Source: Wuchereria bancrofti (Eukaryota > Nematoda > Chromadorea > Rhabditida > Onchocercidae). From it: 64,000 bases of DNA. Shown here in pieces: positions 1 to 13,984 of the stretch; position 1 is the stretch's first letter, and each line of letters opens with the position of its first letter. The translations under genes were made by a program, and so were the position numbers. The notes below the pieces were generated by a model. The model was given only the letters and a program-made list of their open reading frames with translations. It was not told where the DNA came from and searched no databases. The stretch spans positions 5,893,177 through 5,957,176 of the forward strand of contig SSBO01000012.1 of assembly GCA_005281725.1 (NCBI GenBank), written 5' to 3'.

Positions 1-1680
1 AACAATAAGGAGAGATTTCTTCTTTCTTTCTCATTCTTTTCTTCAAAATAAGAAAGATTTATAATCATTTCAACTCTTTATTTTCATTGTATATTTGATA
101 ATTTAGTTTGATAATGGAAATTATCAAACAATTGAAAAATTTTAGTATGAAATAAGTATGATAAATTAAAATTTTAGAAATACTACGATTATCTAAGTAC
201 ATCAACTTTCACTAATTTAACCATCATAAAAAATGATAATGTGAATTAGAGAGTGGATATAATAAGAATGAAAATAAACTCATTCAAATTTTTAATAACA
301 AATTTTTTAGGCAATTTAACATTTTGGATTAAAAACATTTTGGATTAAATTGATCACTATTTCATATGCTTAATATTCGTATAAAAGTTTAATCTGAAAA
401 GTTACAAAGTAATAGCAATTTTTTTTGTTATGAGAGTAATTTATATAAATTTTAATTAAATGACATAAAAATATATTGCACGCTGATAATAAGCATGAAA
501 AAAGAAAAGTTTAATAAAACAAACTGAATTATTAATAAAATTTTACTGCAAATTTGATATGCAAATTGGTTGAAATATTGATAAAAAATAATTGTCCATT
601 TAAAAAATATTATCTAATGAAAAATTATTCATTGAAAACATAACTTTTATAATAATATTGTCAAATATATAACAGGAAGAAAATTGCAGAGAGAGAAAGT
701 TGGAAGAAAAAAAGAAGGAAGCTATTTACAATTTGTAATTGTGGTAAAAATAAAAGATGGGTGGAGCGCAAATTGGTTTATCAGTTAGGAAAAGGTTGCA
801 AAAATGCAAAAATGCTTCCAGTGTTGATTAATTACACCTTAAAATTAATAGAATAAATCATTTGGTACCGTGAAAAATGATCGTATATCGTCGTCTTTTT
901 ATGTCTTTCTTTACTTTTTAACCTTTTTTCCTGTATACTCAATATAATGATAAAATAATGATTGTTTCAAAGATAAAATTAATTTGTTACTTAATTTCCA
1001 ATGGAATAATTTTCAGAAATTATTTGACAAAAAAAATTTTTGCTCTTTCTAAATTATGTAAATTATTATTAAATTATAAATTAGCTTAAAAAAGAAGAAA
1101 TAAATTTTAATATGATTTATAATTTAAAATTAATGTGATTTCAAAAAAAGAAATTAATATATTAAATTAATGTAATTTATAATTACATCGTATTATTTCA
1201 GTATGGAAAAAAATTAACGAAAAAAGAAAAAATAAACGAAAAATAATAGTATAAAATTGTTAGACAGTAAAAAAGTCCCCTTCTTCTATTACCTAATTAA
1301 AATAGCAGTTAAAAAAAGAAATTTGATCATTTCAAAAATTTCATTATCAGAGAATGAAACCAATGCGTACAAATTTTAATACATTAGTTCAAAAAGTTTT
1401 GATACATTCGAAAATAACCTAAATACATTAAACTGCTATTTTAATTAATAAAAATAAAAAAAGAAATGTAAAAAAACAAAGATAAAAAAGAAATGAAATT
1501 GTAATTCATTCGAAATTAAAATAACACAAATATATATTTTAGATAAAAACAGAAATAGGGAGGATAAAATCAAAAACAAAAAAAGTGACAAAGTGACGAT
1601 TTGAAAATGAAATGATACTATTATATTTAAAAAAAAGAAAAATAAAATGAAATGCAAATATTGTTGATCGAAAAAAAATT
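1..1680. other. AT-rich region, no gene seen
   Basis: Very AT-rich sequence with long A and T runs. Short open frames here are composed of F, L, I, K and N from homopolymer runs and show no recognisable domain or exon structure. I see no gene, RNA gene or defined element. Confidence 0.7.
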
Positions 1681-4600
1681 TTTTTTAAAAATATTCATTC
1701 GTTCTATTTTTTTTTCAACGTAATACCAAAAGAAAAAAACAAATTTCTGAAGTAAGCTAACTTTTAAAATACATATATATTTATATATGTTAGCTTTATA
1801 TGTTCCAAAAAAACAAAAAATACTATAACAAATGTTTTTAAAAAAATTTTTTTTTTTTTGAAAGTACTTCTATTTTTCATATCAGATAACACATTTTAAA
1901 TAGATAACAAAATTTTATCATAAACATTTCTCATCAAAAAAAAGGAATATTAGTAACATATGCTGCAATTTGATAAAAAGAAATTGGGAGAGGATGAAAA
2001 GAGGTTGAAAAATATTTATTGTCACATACCCAATCGTCAAAAGCTTTATGATCATTTTTTATTTTCTTAGTAATGGATATTATATGTGATTGGTAACAAA
2101 TAATTTCTTCCATAAATTTTTTTCTTTTTATAAATTAAACAAATATTTTTTTCAATATTAGTATATTTGAAGAAATTTATAAGCTAATTTCACGCATAAA
2201 AGGATTTTAAAAAACATAATTATTGCTAAAATTTGAAAAAAGAGAGGAAAATTAGGTTTAAGTTTCTTAACTTATTCAAATATTTGCAAAAAAAAGAAAA
2301 ATTTTAAGTAATTAGTGATTTGTTTGTAGAGTTAGAAAAATGAGTGGGAAAGAATTTGAAAAAGTTATTGTTAAGGAATTAACTAATTAAACAATTAATA
2401 ATAACAATAATAATGACAATAATAATTAATAATAATGCTAATAATAATAATTAAAACTATTTTGTTATCATATAAAATAAATATAAAATCTGATGAAATT
2501 ATTAAAATTTCTTCAAGAATTTATTAAATGAATTAGCTTTCTCCTTTCAACAACAAAAACAATGAATCAGATACGAAGAAGCAATGATTGATTGATTGCA
2601 TAGAAAATATTTTTAATTTGAAATTATTAAAAATAATTTTTGTTAATTTCGAATATTTATGCATTTCTTATAAACATATCAAAGTTAAATTAATGATTTT
2701 TGATTCCTTGTCAATTAAAGGAAATATTCAATTTCATATTCATTTTAACATACAAAAAAAAGGAAAAGAAAAGTGAATAATTTTTTTTTTGCATGAAAAG
2801 AAAAAGGAATGAAAAAAGAAAGCATTGTATTTTAAATGAATGAAATGTGATTTTCAAATAATATTTTCAAAGTGTAAAAAGAAAAAAATAATGCCAAATT
2901 TTAAAATTTAAAATAATATTACCATGGCATTATGTTAGCACAATAAAAGAATATAACGCTAAATTGTTCTATGCAAAAAAAATTGATAAACGAATGTACA
3001 TTGCTGGTTTTTTAGGTATTATTTATACGTTTTCATTATTTGGTTTAACATTTTATACCAAAAAGTATAAAAAGTAGTTTAATCTAACACATATTAGAAT
3101 TAATCAAATATAAATTCCTAATTTTGTANTTTTTTAAAAATATTCATTCGTTCTATTTTTTTTTCAACGTAATACCAAAAGAAAAAAACAAATTTCTGAA
3201 GTAAGCTAACTTTTAAAATACATATATATTTATATATGTTAGCTTTATATGTTCCAAAAAAACAAAAAATACTATAACAAATGTTTTTAAAAAAATTTTT
3301 TTTTTTTTGAAAGTACTTCTATTTTTCATATCAGATAACACATTTTAAATAGATAACAAAATTTTATCATAAACATTTCTCATCAAAAAAAAGGAATATT
3401 AGTAACATATGCTGCAATTTGATAAAAAGAAATTGGGAGAGGATGAAAAGAGGTTGAAAAATATTTATTGTCACATACCCAATCGTCAAAAGCTTTATGA
3501 TCATTTTTTATTTTCTTAGTAATGGATATTATATGTGATTGGTAACAAATAATTTCTTCCATAAATTTTTTTCTTTTTATAAATTAAACAAATATTTTTT
3601 TCAATATTAGTATATTTGAAGAAATTTATAAGCTAATTTCACGCATAAAAGGATTTTAAAAAACATAATTATTGCTAAAATTTGAAAAAAGAGAGGAAAA
3701 TTAGGTTTAAGTTTCTTAACTTATTCAAATATTTGCAAAAAAAAGAAAAATTTTAAGTAATTAGTGATTTGTTTGTAGAGTTAGAAAAATGAGTGGGAAA
3801 GAATTTGAAAAAGTTATTGTTAAGGAATTAACTAATTAAACAATTAATAATAACAATAATAATGACAATAATAATTAATAATAATGCTAATAATAATAAT
3901 TAAAACTATTTTGTTATCATATAAAATAAATATAAAATCTGATGAAATTATTAAAATTTCTTCAAGAATTTATTAAATGAATTAGCTTTCTCCTTTCAAC
4001 AACAAAAACAATGAATCAGATACGAAGAAGCAATGATTGATTGATTGCATAGAAAATATTTTTAATTTGAAATTATTAAAAATAATTTTTGTTAATTTCG
4101 AATATTTATGCATTTCTTATAAACATATCAAAGTTAAATTAATGATTTTTGATTCCTTGTCAATTAAAGGAAATATTCAATTTCATATTCATTTTAACAT
4201 ACAAAAAAAAGGAAAAGAAAAGTGAATAATTTTTTTTTTGCATGAAAAGAAAAAGGAATGAAAAAAGAAAGCATTGTATTTTAAATGAATGAAATGTGAT
4301 TTTCAAATAATATTTTCAAAGTGTAAAAAGAAAAAAATAATGCCAAATTTTAAAATTTAAAATAATATTACCATGGCATTATGTTAGCACAATAAAAGAA
4401 TATAACGCTAAATTGTTCTATGCAAAAAAAATTGATAAACGAATGTACATTGCTGGTTTTTTAGGTATTATTTATACGTTTTCATTATTTGGTTTAACAT
4501 TTTATACCAAAAAGTATAAAAAGTAGTTTAATCTAACACATATTAGANAAAAAGAAAGCATTGTATTTTAAATGAATGAAATGTGATTTTCAAATAATAT

Positions 4601-4864
4601 TTTCAAAGTGTAAAAAGAAAAAAATAATGCCAAATTTTAAAATTTAAAATAATATTACCATGGCATTATGTTAGCACAATAAAAGAATATAACGCTAAAT
4701 TGTTCTATGCAAAAAAAATTGATAAACGAATGTACATTGCTGGTTTTTTAGGTATTATTTATACGTTTTCATTATTTGGTTTAACATTTTATACCAAAAA
4801 GTATAAAAAGTAGTTTAATCTAACACATATTAGAATTAATCAAATATAAATTCCTAATTTTGTA
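1681..4864. repeat. Block present two to three times around single Ns
   Basis: Positions 1681-3098 reappear essentially letter for letter at 3130-4547 (offset 1449), and 2813-3128 reappears at 4549-4864 (offset 1736). The copies meet exactly at single N characters at 3129 and 4548. Sequence after 4864 continues where copy one stops at 3128. This is the pattern of overlapping contig ends placed side by side rather than merged, so a true tandem duplication is unlikely. Each full copy holds the same AT-rich, gene-free DNA, including an AAT/AAC-type simple repeat (about 2395-2455 and 3844-3904). Confidence 0.9.
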
Positions 4865-5554
4865 ATCATCTTTTCATTGATGATATTTAACATCCAAATT
4901 TTTAGAATGCCCAAATTATTAATAATTCAATTCAAATATGATAAGTAAATTCAAAAAAGAACTATAAAACTACCTATTCAATTTAAAATTTATAATTTGC
5001 AATTTTGCTAAAATTTATAATAATATATTTGAAATTGTAATAAGAAATTCATTTTGGATTCTACAGCAGTCAAAATTTTTACAATTCTCATTCACCTTTC
5101 TGATGATAAAATTTCATCCACTTTAATTTCTTCAAAAGGCATTTAAAAATGAAAAGCATTGAAATAAATCAATCAGTCACATATTTTTATATGAATAATC
5201 AATCTATCAAAAAAAAAGTGACGAAAATTGAAAAGGGCATATATTTATTGAAAGGGCAATGTTGTGCCAGTCATCGGAAAAGGCCTTAAAAAGGATGGAA
5301 AGAATTGTTATCATCGATAATGTCCACTTATCAAAATGAATAAAAATAAAAAATTAGAAAAAAGCATCCTTTTTCCATTTACTATGCAATTATTTCTCGT
5401 TTAGATTTTACGGATCCATTTTTTTTCTCAGAGAGCATTATTTTACCAAAAAATTTGATAAAGCTAACATGAAATACATACTGGTTAGTTAGGCTTTTTT
5501 ATTTTGCTGTTTAAGAATGATTTTTAAAACAATATCTTATCAGTTCATGATAAA
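4865..5554. other. AT-rich region, no gene seen
   Basis: No open frame with recognisable composition and no clear repeat. Simple AT-rich intergenic DNA. Confidence 0.6.
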
Positions 5555-5806
5555 TGATATCTGAAAGGGGGGCATGAGATAAATTAAATTAAATTAATGA
5601 GTGATGATGATAATTTTAGTATTGAGTGTTGACAAATCAATTGAAATGATATCTTAATTAAGTTAAATCAATAAGTGATAATGATAGTTTTGGTATTATT
5701 TTGATAATGCACGAGTGTTATGACAAATAGATTGAAATGATATCTGAATTAAATTAAATCAATGAGTAATGATAGTTTTAGTAGTATTTTGATAATACAT
5801 GAATTT
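5555..5806. repeat. Degenerate ~91-bp tandem repeat, ~2.8 copies
   Basis: Three successive units begin with TGATATCT at 5555, 5647 and 5738, giving periods of 92 and 91 bp. Each unit carries an ATTAAATTAAAT-like stretch, a (T/A)GAGT(A/G)ATGAT motif and, in the first two, a TGACAAAT...TTGAAA end. The third unit is partial. The units differ by substitutions and small indels, so this is an old minisatellite. Confidence 0.8.
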
Positions 5807-7275
5807 AAATAAACTTCAACAAAGACAAAATGATAAATGGTGAAAGAATTTATATGAATATGAAATGCGAGAATATGAAAAGAGGAGTTCTAAAATTGTG
5901 AAATTTTAATATTTCTATTTTAAAAATGATTTTTAGGTAGAAAATTATAGTTTATTGATTCATTGGGACATACTTCAAATAACAATTATAAATCATGCAG
6001 CTCATCTACTGATCAGCTGTCTAATTAGTATAAATATTAACTTTGTGCTACATATGGCACAAAATTAAATAGTGCATTTTTATATTTCATAACTATTCAT
6101 TCATTTAGCAAAAATTTAAATTAAGCTTCTTGCAAAAAAATCAAAAGTTTTTCAAACAGTTTTACAAAACTATTTTATTTTTATTAGAAGTTACGTGAAT
6201 AATCAAAGTGTGGGGAATATTTGCATTGGCTTATTATCATTGATAAATTATCAATAGTAAACATACAATATCAATACGTCTACTTCGTGGTTTAATAAAA
6301 TAGCAAAAAAAGGAATAGCAAAATTTAACAAAATTAGATTTGGTTATCACAGAAGATATTTTAATTTATTCAAACATTTTAATGTTTTAGGAAAAAATTT
6401 TATTTGTACTTGAAAAAAAGAAATATTTTCATTTAAAATTTGTCTTTAGTAAAAGGAAAGTGCCAAAAAATGCAAAAAAAGTGAGAATAAATTCGAAATT
6501 ATGCAAATTAGGTTTAATTTTTCAAAATAGTATAGTTCAATTCAAATAGGAAGTTCAAATGATAATAATACTAATAGTTCAATTTAAATGGCAATAATAT
6601 TAATAATTCAATTTAAATGAAAGTAATATTAATAGTTCAATTTGAATGATAGTAATGCTAATAATTCAAAAATGGTTGAATTTCAATAGGAAGTTTAAGT
6701 GGATAGTAATACTAACAGATATTATTAAGTCTTTGAAAAAAAAAATAAAAGGCAAGAGATCAATAAAAATTAACTTTTCATTTTATGTTTAAGTGATGAG
6801 AACGAAATCTTTTAGCATAATGAATTTAAAGGTAAGCATGAAAGAAGAAAAAGAATGAAAACATCTTTCCAACAAGAGATAAAAAACAAAAGTGAGAAGG
6901 AAAGAAAAGAAAGAGAGATGCGTCGGCTGACCAATAAAGATTTCAATATGTTACATTGAGTTTGAAAGCAATTGGTCATTTGCTTCATGTTGATTTGTCC
7001 ATTTTGTGACGTTGTCGCTGGAAAGCGAGGAGAAGCTGTAAATGAATGATCTCTTTGTTCATAAATTGACCTCGCTTTACACACATTATACTGTATGAGA
7101 TATGTGAGAATTAAATGCATGTAATAGATATTGTAACAAAGAAATGTCTATCCTTAAACAAATTCCCTTTATTCCCAAATTCACATTTATCCAACACCAT
7201 CTCTTAATTACAATTAATCATTGCTTTACAATTGTCCATTTATAGTGCGGTTGGGGTTTCAGCTCTCTTGTAATG
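5807..7275. other. AT-rich intergenic DNA apart from the 29-bp repeat
   Basis: Apart from the minisatellite near 6.6 kb I see no gene. A minus-strand frame over 6812-7120 has no recognisable domain and low-complexity F/L/S composition at one end. The region ends at a single N (7276) that, unlike the other Ns, has no duplicated flanks, so the join to the next segment may simply be scaffolding. Confidence 0.55.
6549..6690. repeat. Degenerate 29-bp tandem repeat
   Basis: The core TTCAATTTAAATG-like motif recurs at 6578, 6607, 6636 and, more weakly, 6665, an exact 29-bp spacing, each followed by an AATAATATTAAT-like tail. Looser copies lie on both sides. Non-coding. Confidence 0.75.
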
Positions 7276-7276
7276 N

Positions 7277-7403
7277 AACTGAAGTTCTGCTGAAGAAGAG
7301 ATGCCTTTTCGATGAGAACGCCGAAGTAACACAAGAAAATTTCAAAAGCTGGTACCACCACAACCAATGCAACGTCCTATTTGTAAACTTCTCATTCGTA
7401 GTA
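7277..7403 (+). pseudogene. PTGR-like N-terminal exon, frameshifted
   Basis: Starts at the N at 7276. One frame gives KKRCLFDENAEVTQENFK, and after a one-base frame change the DNA continues as KLVPPQPMQRP...KLLIRS before a GTAAGA donor at 7404. This matches the expected start of the zinc-free medium-chain reductase family (prostaglandin/leukotriene reductase, PTGR1/2: an ENF-x-L segment followed by a short linker and a LLVRxLYLSVDPY region). The frameshift argues for a dead copy or a sequencing error next to a contig end. A matching downstream exon occurs on the same strand at 10465-10603 and 12162-12300, supporting one locus. The assignment of this exon alone is moderate; the downstream exon is much clearer. 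Confidence 0.45.
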
Positions 7404-7757
7404 GTAAGAAAATTTTTGATGTGAATTTGTTCTGTTCTATCGAAATTTAAACAGTTTTGACTTATTGAAAACCAATAACATGCTGTAATTTGTTCTCCAT
7501 TAAGTGCCAACCTGTTTATCTTTGATGCAATCACGGTAGTAAGGGCCAAGTTTTTTTTTTTTTATTTCTTTATAAAAATAATCTCTTTAAGTTAACTAGG
7601 CAGTTATGACCGCTAATCCTTAGTAGTTGTGGCATTGCTTCTTTACGTCCTTATGTCTTTACGTTGTGCATGTTCAACTGCACTATAACACCTCATAACA
7701 TATGAAATTTTGCTGGAGGAACTTTACATTATTCATTTAAAAAAGGATATTGCAGAG

Positions 7758-8941
7758 ACAGTTGAAGTGGCATGTGAATTTCAACATGACGATATTGTTT
7801 GGATAACGGAAAATGATAAACGTAAAATTGGCAGGGTTACCAATTTATGAATGAGGGTACGTTTTTCGAAATTATCGTTTTTAATTTCTTAGTGATAGGG
7901 CTATTGTTAAAAATTGTATATCTACACCATCAGCTAAATGGTTAATCAATATGTATTTTACTTTTCCTGCACTTTGAAATACTTTATCGTAATTTCAGAT
8001 ACTACTAGATGACTTGCCAATGGATGAACTGTTTAGTGCAAAACCACATGATTACACGCAATACGTTTTGGTCTTATATTTTGACGGCCAAAAAAATTTG
8101 TGAGAACTTAAATGAGAAAATTTCCAACCTTTTCTTTTCCCATTTGATGTTAGTAAAAATGTTTAGTGCAAAACTACATGGTTGCACACAAATTACACGA
8201 AAGCTTATTGTTACAAGTATACGTACACTTTGATGATAATCGGAATGTTTTAATGACCTGATTGAAGTCATTATTGACATCTTTTGCTTCAACTCGAATT
8301 TATCACTTTATTCTAAGCTCTGTAATCGGTCAGGATCGATCTGAATGTGAATTTCTTATGCTTATCTTAATAATGCAGATGATCAGAGTGCTTTGCAGTC
8401 TTATTAGTGAAAAAGTCTTAGTTTTATCTTAGTTTTATTTGTGTCATTTATTTAATTGTCATGATGTAACTGCGTGAAAACCCTCTTGATTTATGATTTA
8501 AAATATCGCAGTAGAGTCGAACGATTTTCTCAATTAATTTCAGACGATAGGTACCAGTGAAATATGTGTCTTATTGTCTTGTGAAATCCATAAAAGCTGA
8601 AGACTATCTTCCTGCTGTACGAGAAGCATTGAGAGAAACAAAAGCATTCTTGTAGGTATTTTCAATCCCATTTCAGTTCTGATTTCAGGCAGATATGTAC
8701 TACCAAAAATAATTCCGCATAGACCGAGGATAGTAAACGGTACTGGAAATATTTGACCAGAAATTTAAACCTTATGAGTTATATTTCTAATGGATGGAAA
8801 AAATTTAAACTATTTTCAGAGGTATGTGAATTATTGGAAAATTGTTTATCAGAAATGAAGCATTGTTCTGTCGATCCGAAATACCGTCAAATCAATGTTC
8901 TTGATTGTATCATATATTCGTTGTTGTTTTTTAAATTGTAG
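7758..8941 (+). pseudogene. Unassigned exon remnants
   Basis: Four short stretches look like former exons on the plus strand. 7758-7850 reads as a charged segment with HDDIVWITENDKRKIGRV and ends in a stop. 7999-8101 follows a perfect TTTCAG and reads DDLPMDELFSAKPHDYTQYV then LVLYFDGQKNL and a stop. 8544-8655 follows TTTCAG, contains KSIKAEDYLPAVREALRETK and ends before a GTATTT donor, but has an in-frame TAG near its start. 8820-8940 follows TTTTCAG and reads EVCELLENCLSEMKHCSVDP onward. The order (an 'xDIVW' strand, a 'VLVLYFDG' strand, an amphipathic helix) is loosely like a PWWP fold, but that is only a guess. I do not recognise the family. Stops inside the exons indicate a decayed gene. 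Confidence 0.35.
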
Positions 8942-10018
8942 TGAATATTCATTGAAGTAAGCTCAACCGTAAAATTGGGAGTAGAAGGTAATTGTCCGTG
9001 TAATATATATATTAAACTAGGTATTTCATTGAGTTCCGTAAGAATTACTCTAATGTACATCTGCATGACTTAAGCATGTAATTTTGTTCATATAAGTTTG
9101 AGTCTTGGTCAAATTGAGTTTTAATCAAATTGAAGGAAGAAAAAAGTATCATCCATTTATTGAGCTTTTTCATCAAAATTCTTCATCATAGTAGATGAGA
9201 CGGTCTGTTTTATATCAACTACCTGAAAATAAAGGACTTGTTTAGTTAGATGTAAGACACAGAAGACTTAAATGTATGTGCCTTTAGTTAAAATAATATA
9301 AGTAGAGACTTCTGTTTACCCAAAATTTGCGAAAATCAGGATTTTATGCTTATGTTTCCTGAAGCCATATCAATATCACTTGGTTTTGGTTACTGCATTA
9401 ATAGAGACATTCCTTCTATCAAAATCTTCCCACGTGTTAATTCTCGTAAGATCAAAAATTATATAATGGAATTTGAGGGCCGTATTATTTCGTTGGTCAC
9501 ATGTGGTAGTCACATGTCAATATAGTGATAACAGAAGTATTTTGGTAGATACTGGGATGATTATAAGTTTAAGTATGATATCACATTACATATCACTGAC
9601 CTTTTTAAGCAAAGTATATTGTAAATAATTGAGAACAAAAACGGGACTGATTGAAAGTTACAAGAAATCATCATTCAACAATTTATCTTGCTGTCTCTCC
9701 TTATGTTGCTAATTGTTGTAACTCGTACATTCTGCTGCATGTTTTTAGAGGTTTAAAGTAGTCATAATGGTATAAAAGTTTTTGTAAGTCATGCAGCGCA
9801 GACGTATTATTACACTTCTCCTGAGTAAATGAGCGACGGTACCATATCAAAAATGTAAGTTTGTGAATTTATCATTTTGTTCTGATTTCTAGTGATACTT
9901 TATTGTATTTTTTGGGGAATTTTAATTCAATAGCATAACCTTTCAAAAAATCTTAGATCAAGAAATTTGTATTATGTTGTACTGTGCTCAATTGTGTATT
10001 CTATTACTTTTCCATTTG

Positions 10019-10210
10019 TGCTTATTCAGTATCTCCCGAAAGAGAAATATGGTGAAATCGTGCAAGTATATATTCTCCTTATAAGAAGCCAGCAATATTA
10101 AGAAAAACCTAAACTGCTTATTCAGTATCTCCCGGAAGAGAAATATGGTGAAATCGTGCAAGTATATATTCTCCTTATAAGAAGCCAGCAATATTAAGAA
10201 AAACCTAAAC
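10019..10210. repeat. 96-bp tandem duplication (x2)
   Basis: A 96-bp unit beginning TGCTTATTCAGTATCTCCCG occurs at 10019 and 10115, differing at one clearly visible position (CCCGAAAG versus CCCGGAAG). On the plus strand each unit encodes an open segment IQYLPEEKYGEIVQVYILL, which looks protein-like but which I cannot assign. The same pair recurs at 11716-11907 in the second copy of the larger block. Confidence 0.85.
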
Positions 10211-10464
10211 TCTCTCCCCTCTCTCCTCCGAAAAAAAAAATATTACCAATTTATTCTAGATCATTTTCTCTGATACTGTTTAGAAAATACAAAAAGCATA
10301 CTGTTTAAAATTACTTTTTTTTTCTAATCATGATGTCCTAATTACTAAAATTAATGCACATCTTTTCAAAAAATGAAATATAGACATATCTCTCCTTCGT
10401 TTAACAACCGATTCATCCATATCCTATTTATTCCGGATTTTCGCTTTCGTATTTATTTGTGCAG

Positions 10465-10603
10465 TGGAAAATCTTCTGAATTCTTGAAGTACACTCTTTT
10501 CTTTAACTCTGTTGTTGATCGTTTGCATAAGCTTGCCCCGGAAGGTGTTGACTTATATTTTGATAATGTTGGTGGCTTTGTGAGTGATGCTGTAATATCA
10601 CTG
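10465..10603 (+). pseudogene. PTGR-like exon (first assembly copy)
   Basis: Bounded by a TTTGTGCAG acceptor and a GTAAGTC donor. Frame reads [20 protein letters not shown] and then [17 protein letters not shown], followed by VSDAVISL. The GVDxYFDNVGG core and the preceding FLK...VVDRL region are diagnostic of the prostaglandin/15-oxo reductase branch of medium-chain reductases, which reduce alpha,beta-unsaturated ketones with NADPH; YFDNVGG lies in the nucleotide-binding domain. Other parts of the enzyme (SVDPY, the AAGAVGS glycine-rich loop, the C-terminal substrate domain) are not found in the window, and the next thing on this strand is a RuvB-like 1 remnant only ~41 bp downstream. I therefore call it a remnant exon, though the exon itself is intact. 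Confidence 0.7.
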
Positions 10604-12161
10604 GTAAGTCATAAATATGTAAGGCTTTTGCAACTATCATTATTTAGAGACTTGGTCGTTATATGCTACGGANGGGAGTAGAAGGTAATTGTCCGTGTAA
10701 TATATATATTAAACTAGGTATTTCATTGAGTTCCGTAAGAATTACTCTAATGTACATCTGCATGACTTAAGCATGTAATTTTGTTCATATAAGTTTGAGT
10801 CTTGGTCAAATTGAGTTTTAATCAAATTGAAGGAAGAAAAAAGTATCATCCATTTATTGAGCTTTTTCATCAAAATTCTTCATCATAGTAGATGAGACGG
10901 TCTGTTTTATATCAACTACCTGAAAATAAAGGACTTGTTTAGTTAGATGTAAGACACAGAAGACTTAAATGTATGTGCCTTTAGTTAAAATAATATAAGT
11001 AGAGACTTCTGTTTACCCAAAATTTGCGAAAATCAGGATTTTATGCTTATGTTTCCTGAAGCCATATCAATATCACTTGGTTTTGGTTACTGCATTAATA
11101 GAGACATTCCTTCTATCAAAATCTTCCCACGTGTTAATTCTCGTAAGATCAAAAATTATATAATGGAATTTGAGGGCCGTATTATTTCGTTGGTCACATG
11201 TGGTAGTCACATGTCAATATAGTGATAACAGAAGTATTTTGGTAGATACTGGGATGATTATAAGTTTAAGTATGATATCACATTACATATCACTGACCTT
11301 TTTAAGCAAAGTATATTGTAAATAATTGAGAACAAAAACGGGACTGATTGAAAGTTACAAGAAATCATCATTCAACAATTTATCTTGCTGTCTCTCCTTA
11401 TGTTGCTAATTGTTGTAACTCGTACATTCTGCTGCATGTTTTTAGAGGTTTAAAGTAGTCATAATGGTATAAAAGTTTTTGTAAGTCATGCAGCGCAGAC
11501 GTATTATTACACTTCTCCTGAGTAAATGAGCGACGGTACCATATCAAAAATGTAAGTTTGTGAATTTATCATTTTGTTCTGATTTCTAGTGATACTTTAT
11601 TGTATTTTTTGGGGAATTTTAATTCAATAGCATAACCTTTCAAAAAATCTTAGATCAAGAAATTTGTATTATGTTGTACTGTGCTCAATTGTGTATTCTA
11701 TTACTTTTCCATTTGTGCTTATTCAGTATCTCCCGAAAGAGAAATATGGTGAAATCGTGCAAGTATATATTCTCCTTATAAGAAGCCAGCAATATTAAGA
11801 AAAACCTAAACTGCTTATTCAGTATCTCCCGGAAGAGAAATATGGTGAAATCGTGCAAGTATATATTCTCCTTATAAGAAGCCAGCAATATTAAGAAAAA
11901 CCTAAACTCTCTCCCCTCTCTCCTCCGAAAAAAAAAATATTACCAATTTATTCTAGATCATTTTCTCTGATACTGTTTAGAAAATACAAAAAGCATACTG
12001 TTTAAAATTACTTTTTTTTTCTAATCATGATGTCCTAATTACTAAAATTAATGCACATCTTTTCAAAAAATGAAATATAGACATATCTCTCCTTCGTTTA
12101 ACAACCGATTCATCCATATCCTATTTATTCCGGATTTTCGCTTTCGTATTTATTTGTGCAG

Positions 12162-12300
12162 TGGAAAATCTTCTGAATTCTTGAAGTACACTCTTTTCTT
12201 TAACTCTGTTGTTGATCGTTTGCATAAGCTTGCCCCGGAAGGTGTTGACTTATATTTTGATAATGTTGGTGGCTTTGTGAGTGATGCTGTAATATCACTG
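12162..12300 (+). pseudogene. PTGR-like exon (second assembly copy)
   Basis: Identical to the exon at 10465-10603 and part of the block repeated around the N at 10673. This copy continues into the RuvB-like 1 remnant, so it gives the better view of the real genomic arrangement: the PTGR donor GTAAGT at 12301 is followed by the RUVBL1 acceptor (TTTAG) ending at 12344. Confidence 0.7.
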
Positions 12301-12344
12301 GTAAGTCATAAATATGTAAGGCTTTTGCAACTATCATTATTTAG

Positions 12345-13727
<1,383 letters not shown>

Positions 13728-13984
13728 ATAAATAAATGAATAAGTTTTATGTCCCAAAAACAATTTTTGAATTATGATAATACAGTTTTCTGTTGTTTAT
13801 TTCTTCAGGTTTGGCTCGTATGTTCCTTTTGACTTTCTGACAACTTTTGGTTAAAAATTTTAATCACATTTTACTCGAGAAATCAATTTTATCGGGAATA
13901 ATGACTTTTCTTCTTTATAGTCATGGCCATGATGGAAAGATGGGATTGAGTGATGAAGATTGAAGTATTTTTACTATATCAGTT
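13728..13984. other. Spacer with short exon-like fragment
   Basis: Mostly AT-rich spacer. After a TTCTTTATAG acceptor at about 13920, a short frame reads SHGHDGKMGLSDED and stops; it could be the last exon of a lost gene but is too short to assign. Confidence 0.4.

Noticed and set aside
1445..1657. Hydrophobic minus-strand frame
   Set aside because: Only F/L/I/S from A-rich DNA; no start context, exon structure or motif.
2588..4225. Two identical 62-codon frames suggesting a repeated gene
   Set aside because: They are the same AT-rich frame seen twice because of the assembly duplication.
10373..10681. Reading the whole 100-codon frame as one protein
   Set aside because: Only 10465-10603 lies between proper splice sites; the rest is intron sequence.
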